In this document: in pieces, positions 1-9,200 of the stretch
Layout of the letters: every line of letters starts with the position of its first letter
How positions within the stretch are numbered: the stretch's first letter is position 1
The notes under the pieces: generated by a model
Databases searched by the model: none
What the model was told of the DNA's origin: nothing
What the model saw: only the letters and a program-made list of their open reading frames with translations
NCBI GenBank assembly: GCA_030431615.1
Contig: JAUIID010000013.1
Span: 1 to 46,969, forward strand
Direction of reading: 5' to 3'
Length of the DNA stretch: 46,969 bases
DNA from: Alphaproteobacteria bacterium
Lineage (GTDB): Bacteria > Pseudomonadota > Alphaproteobacteria > Geminicoccales > Geminicoccaceae
Made by a program: the position numbers and the translations under genes

Positions 1-28
1 GCCGGTTCAAGTCCGGTCGCTCGCCCCA
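1..28 (+). tRNA. 3' end of a tRNA, probably tRNA-His (cut by window edge)
   Basis: Positions 1-5 and 13-17 form a T-stem around the loop TTCAAGT (6-12). They are followed by a 7-nt acceptor strand CGCTCGC (18-24), a C at the discriminator position (25) and an encoded CCA (26-28). A C73 discriminator in bacteria is essentially a tRNA-His identity feature. The anticodon lies outside the window, so the isotype is inferred. Confidence 0.7.
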
Positions 29-158
29 CCAGCCTTTCCCCGATGATCACCGCCGTGCCGGCTTCCCCGCCCCCCTGGGTGCATTTCGCGGGTCGACTTT
101 CGATTCCGTCATCGATGGCCTATCAAGCGTGGCGACGCCGCTTCGCCGGAAACCCCGC

Positions 159-1172
159 ATGTTCCGCCTCGTGTCCGTCCTCCTCTGGTCGTTCTGCATG
201 GCCAAGCTCCCGGCCGCAGCCTTCGCCCTGGACGCCGTCACCCTCGGCACCAACTGGAAGGCGCAGGCCGAGCATGGCGGCTTCTATCAGGCGCTCGCCA
301 CCGGCCTCTACGAGGCGCACGGCCTCGAGGTGACCATTCGGCCGGGCGGGCCGCAGGTCAACCACCCGCAGCTCCTGGTCGCCGGCCGGATCGACTTCTG
401 CCTCGCCGGGTCCATGACCAACGCCTTCAACTACGTCAGCGGCAACGTGCCGATGGTGACGGTGGCGGCGATCTTCCAGAAGACGCCGCTGGTCCTGATG
501 GCCCATCCGGGCCAGGGCATAGAGACCCCGGCCGACCTCGTGCACATGCCGATCCTGATCTCCACAGCCGGCCGGCAGACCTTCTGGGACTGGCTCAAGG
601 CTACCTACGGGCTCGAGGACAGCCAGCTCCGCCCCTACACCTCCAACGCGGCGCAGTTCATCGCCGATCCGGGCGTCGCCCAGCAGGGCTATGTCACCGC
701 CGAGCCCTTCGTCGTCGCCCGCGAGGGCGGCTTCATGCCCGAGGTGCTCCTGCTGGCCGACTTCGGCTACGACAGCTACGCGAGCATGATCGAGACGAGC
801 TGGCGCCTGGTCGAGGAGAACCCGGACCTCGTGCAGCGCTTCGTCGATGCCTCGATCCTTGGCTGGGTCAGCTACCTGTACGGCGACCCGACGCCCGCCA
901 ACACGCTGATCAAGGCCGAGAACCCCGAGATGACCGACGCGCAGATCGCGTACTCGATCGAGCAGCTGGCAGCCCATGGCATCGTCGATTCCGGCGACGC
1001 GCTCAGCCTCGGCGTCGGTGCCATGTCCGATGCGCGCTGGCAGAGCTTCTACGGCAAGATGGCGGCGGCGGGCCAGCATCCGGGCGGGCTCGACCTGGCC
1101 CGGGCCTACACGCTGGCCTTCGTCAACCGGGAGGTCGGGCTGGCGCTCAAGCGGGAGCTCACCGGCGGGTGA
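159..1172 (+). CDS. NMT1/THI5-family ABC transporter substrate-binding protein
   Basis: This is a periplasmic solute-binding protein of the NMT1/THI5-like (ThiY/SsuA) class. A hydrophobic signal peptide ends near AAFALDA, and the mature part opens with the family pattern LGTNWKAQAEHGGFYQA. The family binds thiamine-pyrimidine precursors, sulfonates or nitriles, and the ligand here cannot be told. The ATG at 159 (337 aa) is preferred; an in-frame GTG at 129 would add RRK-rich residues before the same signal peptide. The stop overlaps the GTG of the ATPase gene by 4 bp (GTGA), so the three importer genes form one coupled operon. A thiamine-precursor role is only a possibility: no thi genes or THI element are visible. 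Confidence 0.85.
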   Translation: MFRLVSVLLWSFCMAKLPAAAFALDAVTLGTNWKAQAEHGGFYQALATGLYEAHGLEVTIRPGGPQVNHPQLLVAGRIDFCLAGSMTNAFNYVSGNVPMVTVAAIFQKTPLVLMAHPGQGIETPADLVHMPILISTAGRQTFWDWLKATYGLEDSQLRPYTSNAAQFIADPGVAQQGYVTAEPFVVAREGGFMPEVLLLADFGYDSYASMIETSWRLVEENPDLVQRFVDASILGWVSYLYGDPTPANTLIKAENPEMTDAQIAYSIEQLAAHGIVDSGDALSLGVGAMSDARWQSFYGKMAAAGQHPGGLDLARAYTLAFVNREVGLALKRELTGG

Positions 1173-1963
1173 GGGCCGAGGACGCCGGCAGCCGGGCAAG
1201 CGGCGGGACGGCGGAGCTTCTCCTCGAGCTGCGCGGCGTCACGAAGTCCTTCCCCAACGGCACGGTCGCCCTGAACGGCCTCGACCTCGCGGTCGGCCGC
1301 CACGAGTTCCTCTGCGTGCTCGGCCCGTCCGGCTGCGGCAAGAGCACGGCCCTGCGCCTCATCGCCGGTCTCGCCGGGGCGAGCGACGGGCAACTGGCCT
1401 GGCCGAATGGCGGCAGCGCCGGGGATATCGGCTTCGTCTTCCAGGAGCCGACGCTGATGCCCTGGGCCACCGTCTTCGACAACGTCCATCTGCCGCTCCG
1501 GCTGCAGGGCCGGGGGCGGCGGCGGGCCGAGGACGTGGTCATGCAAGCCCTGGCCCTGGTCGGCCTTGCCGACTTTGCCGGGGCCTACCCGCGCGAGCTC
1601 TCGGGCGGCATGAAGATGCGCGTCTCGATTGCCCGGGCGCTGGTGACCCGGCCGCGGCTGCTCCTCATGGACGAGCCCTTCGCCGCGGTCGACGAGATCA
1701 CCCGGATCAGGCTGAACCACGACCTGCTCGATCTCTGGCGCGGGCAGGGCTGGACCGTCGTCTTCGTCACCCACAGCGTCTACGAGGCGGTCTTTCTCGC
1801 CGCCCGCGTCGTCGTCATGTCGGCACGGCCGGGACGGATCGTGGCCGAGCTCGAGATCGGCGAGCCCTATCCGCGCGACGACACGTTCCGCCTCTCGGAG
1901 TCCTATCTCCGCTATTGTGGCCGGGCCTCGGCAGCCCTGCAGCAGGCGACGGAAACGGGCTGA
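1169..1963 (+). CDS. ABC transporter ATP-binding protein (SsuB/TauB/ThiZ-like)
   Basis: This 264-residue protein is the cytoplasmic ATPase of the importer. Visible motifs are Walker A GPSGCGKST (residues 52-60), Q-loop FVFQEP, signature LSGGMKMR (about 144), Walker B LLLMDEPFAAVDE and switch His in VFVTHS. The Q-loop is followed by TLMPWATVFDNV, which is typical of the nitrate/sulfonate/taurine and NMT1-linked branch. The start is GTG at 1169 overlapping the upstream stop, and the TGA at 1961-1963 shares its last base with the ATG of the permease gene. Confidence 0.93.
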   Translation: MRAEDAGSRASGGTAELLLELRGVTKSFPNGTVALNGLDLAVGRHEFLCVLGPSGCGKSTALRLIAGLAGASDGQLAWPNGGSAGDIGFVFQEPTLMPWATVFDNVHLPLRLQGRGRRRAEDVVMQALALVGLADFAGAYPRELSGGMKMRVSIARALVTRPRLLLMDEPFAAVDEITRIRLNHDLLDLWRGQGWTVVFVTHSVYEAVFLAARVVVMSARPGRIVAELEIGEPYPRDDTFRLSESYLRYCGRASAALQQATETG

Positions 1964-2760
1964 TGGCAAGACGAAGACCCGAGCGTTTCCTGCGCTGGGC
2001 CATGCCGCTCGGCCTCATCCTCGTGGTCCTGGCCCTGTGGGAGCTCGGCGTCCGCTGGAACGACACGCCGCACTACATCCTGCCGGGTCCCATCCTCGTG
2101 GCGCAGACGCTGGTTGCCGACTGGCACACGCTCTACCCGTCGCTCCTCGTGACACTCCGGGTCACCGCGTCGGCGCTGGCGGTCGCGGTCATCGGCGGGG
2201 TCGGGCTCGCCGTGCTCTTCACGCTTTCCCGCATGGTCGAGCTCTCGCTCTTCCCGTTCGCCGTCATCCTCCAGGTGACGCCGATCATCGCCATAGCGCC
2301 GCTGATCCTGATCTATGTCGAGAACACGCATCTGGCGCTGCTGATCTGCGCCTGGATCGTCGCCTTCTTCCCGATCCTCTCCAACACCACGCTCGGGCTG
2401 AACAGCGCCGACCACAACCTCGTCGATCTCTTCCGCCTCTACGGCGCCAGCCGCTGGCAGATGCTGCGCTTCCTGCGCCTGCCCGCGGCCATGCCCTACT
2501 TCCTCGGCGGGCTGCGGATCGCGGGCGGGCTGGCGCTGATCGGGGCCATCGTCGCCGAGTTCGCCGCCGGCACCGCCGGCACCGGCTCCGGCCTCGCCTA
2601 CCGGATCCTCGAAGCCAGCTACCGGCTCAACATCCCGCGCATGTTCGCAGCACTCTTCCTGATCTCGGTGGCCGGCATCCTGATCTTCCTCGCCCTGACC
2701 CTGCTCTCCCACCTCCTCCTGCGCAAATGGCACGAGAGCGCGGCCCGCCGGGACGGCTAA
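1963..2760 (+). CDS. ABC transporter permease (SsuC/ThiX-like)
   Basis: This is a 265-residue inner-membrane permease with about six hydrophobic segments. The EAA-type loop near DLFRLYGASRWQMLRFLRLP contacts the ATPase. The substrate specificity follows the binding protein at 159-1172. The ATG at 1963 overlaps the preceding stop (TGATG). The gene ends 51 bp before the convergent VOC gene, and an AT-rich dyad lies in the gap. Confidence 0.92.
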   Translation: MARRRPERFLRWAMPLGLILVVLALWELGVRWNDTPHYILPGPILVAQTLVADWHTLYPSLLVTLRVTASALAVAVIGGVGLAVLFTLSRMVELSLFPFAVILQVTPIIAIAPLILIYVENTHLALLICAWIVAFFPILSNTTLGLNSADHNLVDLFRLYGASRWQMLRFLRLPAAMPYFLGGLRIAGGLALIGAIVAEFAAGTAGTGSGLAYRILEASYRLNIPRMFAALFLISVAGILIFLALTLLSHLLLRKWHESAARRDG

Positions 2761-2784
2761 TTCAAGACTTTAAGTCAACTTGAA
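2761..2784. terminator. AT-rich dyad between convergent genes (possible terminator or operator)
   Basis: TTCAAG (2761-2766) and CTTGAA (2779-2784) form an outer inverted repeat, and GACTT-T-AAGTC (2766-2776) forms a second, overlapping dyad. A further pair AAGACTT / AAGTCTT spans 2764-2820. The patch is strikingly A+T-rich for this genome and sits between the permease stop and the stop of the convergent VOC gene. It lacks a G+C stem with a T-run, so a terminator role is uncertain. Confidence 0.35.
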
Positions 2785-2811
2785 ATTTCGGCTTATAACA
2801 ATAAGTTAGTA

Positions 2812-3243
2812 TCAAGTCTTTCGTGGCAACTGCAAAGCGCCGTCGTCGGCGAGCGGGAAGAAGGGGTTGTGCGCCACTTCCCAGTGGTGGCCGTCCGGGT
2901 CGGCGAAGTAGCCCGACGTGCCGCCCCAGTCGGCCTTGTGCGCCGGCTTGACGATCCGCCCGCCGGCCGCCTCGGCCTGGGCTAGGACCTCCGCCACCGC
3001 CGCCGGGCTCCGCACGTTCTGGGCGAGGACGATGCCGGGCGTCGTCCATGTCGCGGCGGCGCCGATCTCCCTGGTGAAGTCCTCTTCGGGATAGAGGGCG
3101 AGGCCGAGTGGCCCGATCTGGATGAAGACGATGTCGTCGGTGCTCGCCGAAGATGCCGGCCAGCCAAGGCCCTCGACATAGAACCGGCGGGCAAGCGCCA
3201 GATCCCTGACCGAGAGCGTGACCAGCGACAGGCGCGGCTCCAT
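2812..3243 (-). CDS. VOC (glyoxalase/bleomycin-resistance) family protein
   Basis: This 143-residue single-unit VOC protein has a beta-alpha-beta-beta-beta start (RLSLVTLSVRDLALARRFYVEGLGWP) and the C-terminal motif GYFADPDGHHWEVAHNP. The family includes metal-dependent lyases, dioxygenases and antibiotic-binding proteins. The DPDGHHWE ending is common in lactoylglutathione-lyase-like members, and the real substrate is unknown. An AGGA sequence lies upstream of the ATG. It starts 23 bp after the SYLF gene on the same strand and is probably co-transcribed with it. Confidence 0.85.
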   Translation of the reverse strand: MEPRLSLVTLSVRDLALARRFYVEGLGWPASSASTDDIVFIQIGPLGLALYPEEDFTREIGAAATWTTPGIVLAQNVRSPAAVAEVLAQAEAAGGRIVKPAHKADWGGTSGYFADPDGHHWEVAHNPFFPLADDGALQLPRKT

Positions 3244-3266
3244 GGCCGGCTTCCTCCCCGGAAAGG

Positions 3267-3830
3267 TTACTTCTGCAACTTGGTGATCTTCGAGCCCTCG
3301 ATCGTCAGGCCGGCCATGAGGCCCTGCTGGCCGAAGACGAAGGCGATGATCGGGTCCTGGACGGTGCTGCTCGTCACGTCGTAGCCCAGCCCCTCATTGG
3401 CGAGCGCCACATTGGCGTCGGCGCCGATCTCGAAGCCCTTGGAGCTGTCGAGATAGGCGACGGCCTCCTCGGTCATGAAGAAGATCGCCTGGCTGAAGGT
3501 CTGCGCACCGATCTGCAGGCCGAACGAGGCGGCGGCGATGTTGTAGTAGCTGACGGTTAGGCCATTGCGGCGCAGCGCACCCTCGCCGTACTGCCCGCCG
3601 ATCCCGAAGCCGCCCTTGACGATGTCGGGAAAGACCAGGACCGCGACGGCCTTGTCGTTCAGGGCGCGGGCGGCCTCGGATTCGCGCAGCAACTGCGCCA
3701 GGGCGATGTCGACCTTGGCGTCGATCTCCGGGCCGCTCGCGGCCCGAGCCGCCGGCGTGAGCGAGAGCGCCCAGCAAAGGCACAAGGCGACCAGCCAGAC
3801 TGGCTGCCAGGCGCGAAGAACGACCGACAT
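3267..3830 (-). CDS. Exported SYLF/Ysc84-domain lipid-binding protein
   Basis: This 187-residue protein has an N-terminal signal peptide (VWLVALCLCWALSLTPAARA). The SYLF domain that follows shows the characteristic runs AVAVLVFPDIVKGGFGIGGQYGEGAL, FGLQIGAQTFS, and the C-terminal GLMAGLTIEGSKITKL. SYLF proteins bind phosphoinositides in eukaryotes, but their bacterial role is poorly known and probably in the periplasm. The ATG at 3830 is chosen because GGGAGAG lies just upstream and it begins the signal peptide; the frame is open 99 bp further upstream. It follows the CNB/FHA gene by 85 bp on the same strand. Confidence 0.88.
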   Translation of the reverse strand: MSVVLRAWQPVWLVALCLCWALSLTPAARAASGPEIDAKVDIALAQLLRESEAARALNDKAVAVLVFPDIVKGGFGIGGQYGEGALRRNGLTVSYYNIAAASFGLQIGAQTFSQAIFFMTEEAVAYLDSSKGFEIGADANVALANEGLGYDVTSSTVQDPIIAFVFGQQGLMAGLTIEGSKITKLQK

Positions 3831-3915
3831 GGAGCTTCTCTCCCGACCACGAGCGACCCGGCAAACCGGTATCGGGCAGGCCCGATCGCCTGCCGCGCGC
3901 ATTCTCGGCGCCGCT

Positions 3916-4629
3916 TCAGTCGATCGCAAGCTGGAAGCGGTAGGGCGAGCTCGGCCCGCCGGCCACGATCTCGTGGGTGACGCCCCGGGTAAGCTCCAGG
4001 GGCTCGAGGCCGAGCCGCTCGCCGTCGACCAGCGTGCCGAGGCGACTGCCCGGGTCGACCACCCGGATGGTGGCGCCGTCGCGCAGGACGGTGAAATGGC
4101 GGCGCGACAGGCGGTAGGGCGGCTTTTCGGCGATCACCAGCCGGGCCCGCTTGTCGGCGCCCTTGTCGTCGTCGTCGTCGCTGCCGGCGCGCCCGACGCT
4201 GAACGGGAAATTGGTGAGGGAGAGTCCCTCCTGCGGAAGGAGGGCGGCGCTCAGGGTCGAGGCGGGCAGCAGGCGGACCAGCGCCTCGGCGCGCGGCTCG
4301 GCGGCACCGCCGGCGGCCCGCATTCGCTCGAGGAACAGCCCGCCGGCGAGCATCTCGACGCGGGTCGGGCGCGTGGTGCGGAAGGTGAAGCGCCGCGGCC
4401 GCTCGGCCACGACGTCCTTGTCGCCGACATAGGCGCCGTTGCCGTGCTTGCCGATGCGGACGAGACCGTTGACCTGCTCCGCCAGCACCTCGATCTCGCC
4501 ATCGATGATGAGGGCGACGGCATCGCTCGGGTCGCCGGCCCAGAAGAGCACGGTCCCGGCGGCCAGCTGCTTCTCGATGACCGGCCGGACCTCGTCGGAT
4601 CTACTCAAAAGTCGGGGACGCCAGCCCAT
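3916..4629 (-). CDS. Cyclic-nucleotide-binding-like domain fused to a C-terminal FHA domain
   Basis: This 237-residue cytoplasmic protein has a cNMP-binding-type beta-roll at about residues 15-110 (LAAGTVLFWAGDPSDAVALI, DGEIEVL, GAYVGDKDVV). A linker follows, then an FHA domain at about 142-235 with the hallmark GR (146-147), SRRH (175-178) and DPGSRLGTLVDG. FHA domains read phosphothreonine. Five consecutive Asp residues (151-155) interrupt the FHA N-terminus. The start at 4629 has GAAGAAGGCGAG upstream; the frame stays open further but without domain content. It is probably a signalling adaptor. No Ser/Thr kinase is nearby. Confidence 0.82.
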   Translation of the reverse strand: MGWRPRLLSRSDEVRPVIEKQLAAGTVLFWAGDPSDAVALIIDGEIEVLAEQVNGLVRIGKHGNGAYVGDKDVVAERPRRFTFRTTRPTRVEMLAGGLFLERMRAAGGAAEPRAEALVRLLPASTLSAALLPQEGLSLTNFPFSVGRAGSDDDDDKGADKRARLVIAEKPPYRLSRRHFTVLRDGATIRVVDPGSRLGTLVDGERLGLEPLELTRGVTHEIVAGGPSSPYRFQLAID

Positions 4630-4877
4630 GATCTCGCCTTCTTCGCGCTCTCTGTTGTTCCACCCGCCCTCGTGACAGCGCCGTTCAGTGCGGAAAATGT
4701 CGGGCAACTGACAGTTGACGTCAACCCGAAAGACCGGATGGCGGGCCAGCTCGGCAATTCGGTGTGGTGTGCGGGCCGAGGCCAGTCCATCGCCATCCCC
4801 GGACATCCTCGGTTATGCGGCAGGGGGGACTGTCGATGTTCGCCTCTTGCGCGAGAGGGTGCAATCAACGAACAGCG

Positions 4878-4906
4878 TTGACTAATCAATTAGTGTCGGC
4901 TATTCG
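4878..4906 (+). promoter_or_regulatory. Promoter with ArsR-type operator; apparently leaderless
   Basis: TTGACT (4878-4883) and TATTCG (4901-4906) are 17 bp apart. The inverted repeat ACTAAT-CA-ATTAGT (4881-4894) overlaps the -35 and the spacer, a position where a bound repressor would block RNA polymerase. The ATG of the arsR-type gene is at 4913, about where transcription should start, and no Shine-Dalgarno sequence precedes it, so the mRNA looks leaderless. Confidence 0.65.
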
Positions 4907-4912
4907 ATTGCC

Positions 4913-5242
4913 ATGATCGCAACCGCACCCGTCGATGCCGTCATGCAGGCCCTGGCCGTGCCGACCCGGCGGGCCGTGTTCGAGCGGATCGTTCGCTCCG
5001 AAGAGATCACCGTGGTCGAGCTGACGCGCGGCAGCGGCGTCACCCAGGGTGCCATCTCGCAGCATCTGAAGGCCCTGAAGCAGGCGGGCCTGGTCGCCGA
5101 GCGCCGCGCCGGCCGCAATGTCCACTATCGCGCCCGGCCTGAAGGCCTTGAGCCGCTGGCCGACTGGATCAGCCACTACGCCGCCTTCTGGCCCGACCGC
5201 TTCGCCGACCTGCGGGCCCTCCTCGAGGAGATCGATCCATGA
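4913..5242 (+). CDS. ArsR-family winged-helix transcriptional regulator
   Basis: This 109-residue regulator has an ArsR-type helix-turn-helix at about residues 28-70 (TVVELTRGSGVTQGAISQHLKALKQAGLV) and a wing (RRAGRNVHYRAR). It lacks the CVC metal-binding motif, so it belongs to the metal-independent branch that is commonly paired with an SRPBCC/AHSA1 gene. Its ATG lies under the likely promoter, and its stop overlaps the next ATG (ATGA). It probably represses its own operon through the inverted repeat at 4881-4894. Confidence 0.93.
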   Translation: MIATAPVDAVMQALAVPTRRAVFERIVRSEEITVVELTRGSGVTQGAISQHLKALKQAGLVAERRAGRNVHYRARPEGLEPLADWISHYAAFWPDRFADLRALLEEIDP

Positions 5243-5697
5243 ATGATGTCGCCGTCATGACCAGGGAGATCGTGGTCGAGGAAATCTTCCCGCACGCGCC
5301 CGAGACGCTCTGGAAGACGCTCACCACGGGCGAGCTGATCGGTCGCTGGCTGATGGAGCCAAGGGGCTTCGAGCCGGTGCCGGGACGGCGCTTCACCTTC
5401 CAGACCAGGCCCGCCGGCGGCTGGGACGGCGTCATCCACTGCGAGGTGCTCGAGGTGATCCCCAACGAACGCTTCGCCTATAGCTGGCGAGGCGGGCACG
5501 CGGCGAACGAAGGCTACGGCTCGCTGCTCGACACCGTCGTCACCTGGACCCTCGCACCCGTCGCCCGCGGCACGCGCTTGCGCCTGGTCCATGCCGGGTT
5601 CCTCATGCCGCAGAACCAGTCCGCCCTCGAGACCATGGGCAAGGGCTGGCAGAAGGTCGTGCCAAACCTCGGCGCAATCGCAGCCGGGCAGGGCTGA
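5239..5697 (+). CDS. SRPBCC (AHSA1/START-like) domain protein
   Basis: This 152-residue protein has the AHSA1 helix-grip fold. The family patterns visible are IFPHAPETLWKTLTTGELIGRWLM near the N-terminus and TRLRLVHAGFL...GWQKVVPNLG at the end. The fold binds hydrophobic ligands, and the true ligand is unknown. It is translationally coupled to the ArsR gene by a 4-bp overlap. ArsR-SRPBCC pairs are frequent in bacteria, and the SRPBCC protein may bind or process the inducing compound. Confidence 0.9.
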   Translation: MNDVAVMTREIVVEEIFPHAPETLWKTLTTGELIGRWLMEPRGFEPVPGRRFTFQTRPAGGWDGVIHCEVLEVIPNERFAYSWRGGHAANEGYGSLLDTVVTWTLAPVARGTRLRLVHAGFLMPQNQSALETMGKGWQKVVPNLGAIAAGQG

Positions 5698-5738
5698 CCG
5701 CACCCCGATCACCAACCGCTCCAGCGAAGGAGAAAGAG

Positions 5739-6155
5739 ATGAGCGACGCCTATTCCGGCGGCTGCGCCTGCGGCGCCGTCCGCTACACGATCGCCGACGA
5801 CCCGATCTTCGCGAACCACTGCCAGTGCCGCGACTGCCAGCGTGCGAGCGGCACCGGCCACGGCTCCTATCTGACCTTCCCGTCGCGCAGCGCGGTCGAG
5901 CTGACCGGTGCCGTGACCCACTGGGAGGTGGCCGGCGACAGCGGCAACCTGAAGTCGCACGCCTTCTGCCCGACCTGCGGCTCGCCGGTCTACCTGACCC
6001 TTGCGGCCATGCCCGACCTTTTCGCCGTGCACGCTGCGAGCCTCGATGACCCGGCCCGCTTCACGCCGCAGGTCGTGACTTACGCCGGCGCCGCCCAGAC
6101 CTGGGACCACCTCGACCCGGCCCTGCCGGCCTTCGCGAAGATGCCGCCCGGCTGA
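5739..6155 (+). CDS. GFA (glutathione-dependent formaldehyde-activating) family protein
   Basis: This 138-residue zinc-binding GFA/Mss4-fold protein shows the family cysteine pairs GGCACGAVRY, CQCRDCQRASG and FCPTCGSPVY. The GFA family is named after an enzyme proposed to join formaldehyde and glutathione, but most members have no proven activity. AAGGAGAAAGAG precedes the ATG. It lies 41 bp after the SRPBCC gene and is probably the third gene of that operon. A strong hairpin follows at 6165-6188. Confidence 0.9.
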   Translation: MSDAYSGGCACGAVRYTIADDPIFANHCQCRDCQRASGTGHGSYLTFPSRSAVELTGAVTHWEVAGDSGNLKSHAFCPTCGSPVYLTLAAMPDLFAVHAASLDDPARFTPQVVTYAGAAQTWDHLDPALPAFAKMPPG

Positions 6156-6164
6156 AGAGAAGAG

Positions 6165-6188
6165 CGGCCCCGGGCGAACCCGGGGCCG
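6165..6188. terminator. 10-bp GC hairpin with CGAA tetraloop between convergent genes
   Basis: CGGCCCCGGG (6165-6174) and CCCGGGGCCG (6179-6188) pair perfectly around CGAA. The hairpin lies 10 bp after the GFA stop and 60 bp before the nrdJ stop on the other strand, which suits a bidirectional terminator. Neither side carries a T-tract. Confidence 0.65.
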
Positions 6189-6248
6189 TAGTGGAGGAGA
6201 ATACAAGAAAAGAGACGTCCCGCTGCCCACGGGTACGCCATGTGACCC

Positions 6249-9200
6249 CTAGCTGCAGCCAGTCGTGCTGCCGCAGGTGTCACATTTCAGGCAGGTGCCG
6301 TTACGCACCAGCGTGAAGTTGCCGCAAGCCGAGCAGGGATCGCCCTCATAGCCCTGGAGGCGGGCGATTTCCGCCTGCTGGCGGCGGCTGTCTCGTGAAA
6401 GCGTGCTGACGGCGGAGCTCGATGCCGCGCCGGTGCTGCCACCGGCCTGACGCGAACCGCCGCCTGGTGCCGTCGGCTCCATCACGGCACCGCCGCCGGC
6501 GAGCAGGCGGAGATTGCCGCGCACGAAGCCGGCGGACGCGATCTGCGCCACGTTCTCGCCCATGTCGCCTTCCTTGGTGCCGGCGCCGATGGCGTCGTGG
6601 CGCAGCTCCGCGGGGTCGACATTGGCGAGGTCGGTGCGCTCCAGATAGGAGATGGCGAGCTCGCGGAAGATGTAGTCGAGCACCGAGGTCGCCATCTTGA
6701 TCGTGTCGTTGCCCTGGACGATGCCCGAGGGCTCGAAGCGGGTGAACGAGAAGGCCTCGACGAACTCCTCGAGCGGCACGCCGTATTGCAGGCCGATCGA
6801 GACCGAGATGGCGAAGCTGTTCATCAGCGAGCGGAAGGCGGCACCTTCCTTGTGCATGTCGACGAAGATCTCGCCAAGCGCCCCGTCCGCGTACTCGCCG
6901 GTCCGCAGATAGAGCTTGTGGCCGCCGACGATGGCCTTCTGCGTGTAGCCCTTGCGCCTGGACGGCAGCTTGCGCCGGCCGTTGACGAAGCGCTCGACCA
7001 CCCGCTCGGTGACCTCGACGATGCGCTCGACCTGCGAGCGCGCGGCTGCGTCGTCATCGGCCTCGTCCTCGATGTCGTCGGCCAGCATCGACGAGAGCGG
7101 CTGGCTCAGCTTGGAGCCGTCGCGGTAGAGGGCGAGCGCCTTCACGCCGAGCCGCCAGCCCTCGAGATAGGCCTCGCGGCAATCCTCGACCGTGGCCCGG
7201 GCCGGCATGTTGATGGTCTTGGAGATCGCACCCGAGATGAAGGGCTGGGCCGCCGCCATCATGCGGATATGGCTCGACGCCGAGAGGTAGCGCTTGCCGA
7301 TCCGCCCGCAGGGATTGGCGCAGTCGAAGACGGCCAGATGCTCGTCCTTCAGCTCCGGCGCACCCTCGATCGTCATGGTGCCGCAGCAGAAGGCATTGGC
7401 CTGCTCGACCGCCTCGCGGCTGAAGCCGAGCGACTGCAGCATGTCGAAGCGCACGTCGCCGAGCTGCTCGTCGGTGAAGCCCAGCACGTCCCGGCAGAAT
7501 GCGTCGCCGAGCGAGAAGCGGTTGAAGGCGTAGCGGATATCGAAGGTGGTCGGCAGGCCGGCCTCGAGCTTCTTCAGGACCTCGTCGGTGAAGCCCTTGG
7601 CGCGCAGCGCCGCGTGGTCGATGCCGGGGCTGTGCTGCAGCGTGCCGTGGCCGACCGCATAGCGGGTGATCGCCTCGATCTGCGCCTTGGTGTAGCCGAG
7701 CGTGGCGAGCGCCTGCGGCACCATCCGGTTGATGATCTTGAAGAACCCGCCGCCGGCGAGCTTCTTGAACTTGACGAGCGCGAAGTCGGGCTCGATCCCG
7801 GTGGTGTCGCAGTCCATCACGAGGCCGATCGTGCCCGTGGGTGCGATCACCGAGACCTGGGCGTTCCTGACGCCATGCTGCTCGGCCATGGCGACCGCCT
7901 CGTCCCAGGCGCGCCGGGCGGCCTGGACGAGCGGCTCGGACGGGCAGTGGCCGGCGTCGAGCGGGACGGGCAGGGTGGCGAGTTCCTCGTAGTCCCGGGC
8001 CTCGCCGTGCGCGGCACGACGATGGTTGCGGAGCACGCGGAGCGTCGACTCACGGTTCGGCGCGTAGCCCGGAAAGGCGCCGAGCTCGGCAGCGAGCTCC
8101 GCCGAGACGCGATAGGCCACGCCGGTCATCAGTGCGGTGATGGCGCCGCAATAGGCGCGCCCCTCGTCGCTGTCATAGGGGATGCCGGACGCCATCAGGA
8201 GCCCGCCGACATTGGCGTAGCCGAGGCCGAGCGTGCGGAACTTGTAGCTCAGCTCGGCGATCCGGAACTGCATCAGGTTCAAGGACGCGAGATTACAGGC
8301 CGTGTCGTCGAGGAACATGTACTCGGAGCACGGGTTCGACGCGTTGATGCGGCCGTCCGCCGGGCAGGTGTGCCAGTCGTTGATGGTGGTGTCGTACTGC
8401 ACGCCGGGATCGGCGCTGGCCCAGGCGGCGAAGCAGAGCTTGTCCCAGAGTGCCTTGGCCCGGACGGTCTTCGCCACCTTGCCCGAGATGCGGGCGGTGA
8501 GCGGCCACTCGCGGTCCTGCTGGACGGCCTGGTAGAAGGCGTCGCTGATCCGGACCGAGTTGTTCGAGTTCTGCCCGGCCACCGTCAGGTAGGCCTGGCT
8601 GTCCCAGTCGGCGTCGTAGACCGGCACCTCGACCGAGCTGTAGCCCTGTGCCGCCAGCAGGATGGCCTGCTGGATCGAGCCCTCGGGGAGGAGGGCGCGT
8701 CGCGCGTCGCGGATGGCCCGCTTGAGATGCGGGTTGGCGAGCGGGTCGCAGCGCTTGTCCTGCGGCACGTCGGCGGCGGCGTGGCACGCCTCCATGATGG
8801 CGTTGGCATGGCGCTGCAGCAGCCGCGAGCCGGCGACCAGCGCCGCCACCTTCTGCTCCTCGGTGACCTTCCAGTCGATGAAGGCCTCGATGTCCGGATG
8901 GTCGACATCGACGATCACCATTTTCGCCGCGCGGCGCGTCGTGCCGCCCGACTTGATCGCACCGGCCGCCCGGTCACCGATCTTGAGGAAGCTCATCAGG
9001 CCGGAGGACCGCCCGCCGCCGGAGAGCCGCTCGCCCTCGCCGCGCAGGTTGGAGAAGTTGGTGCCCGTGCCGGAGCCGTACTTGAAGAGCCGGGCCTCGC
9101 GCACCCAGAGATCCATGATCCCGCCCTCGTTGACGAGGTCGTCCTGGATCGACTGGATGAAGCAGGCATGCGGCTGCGGCCGCTCATAGGCCGAGGTCGA

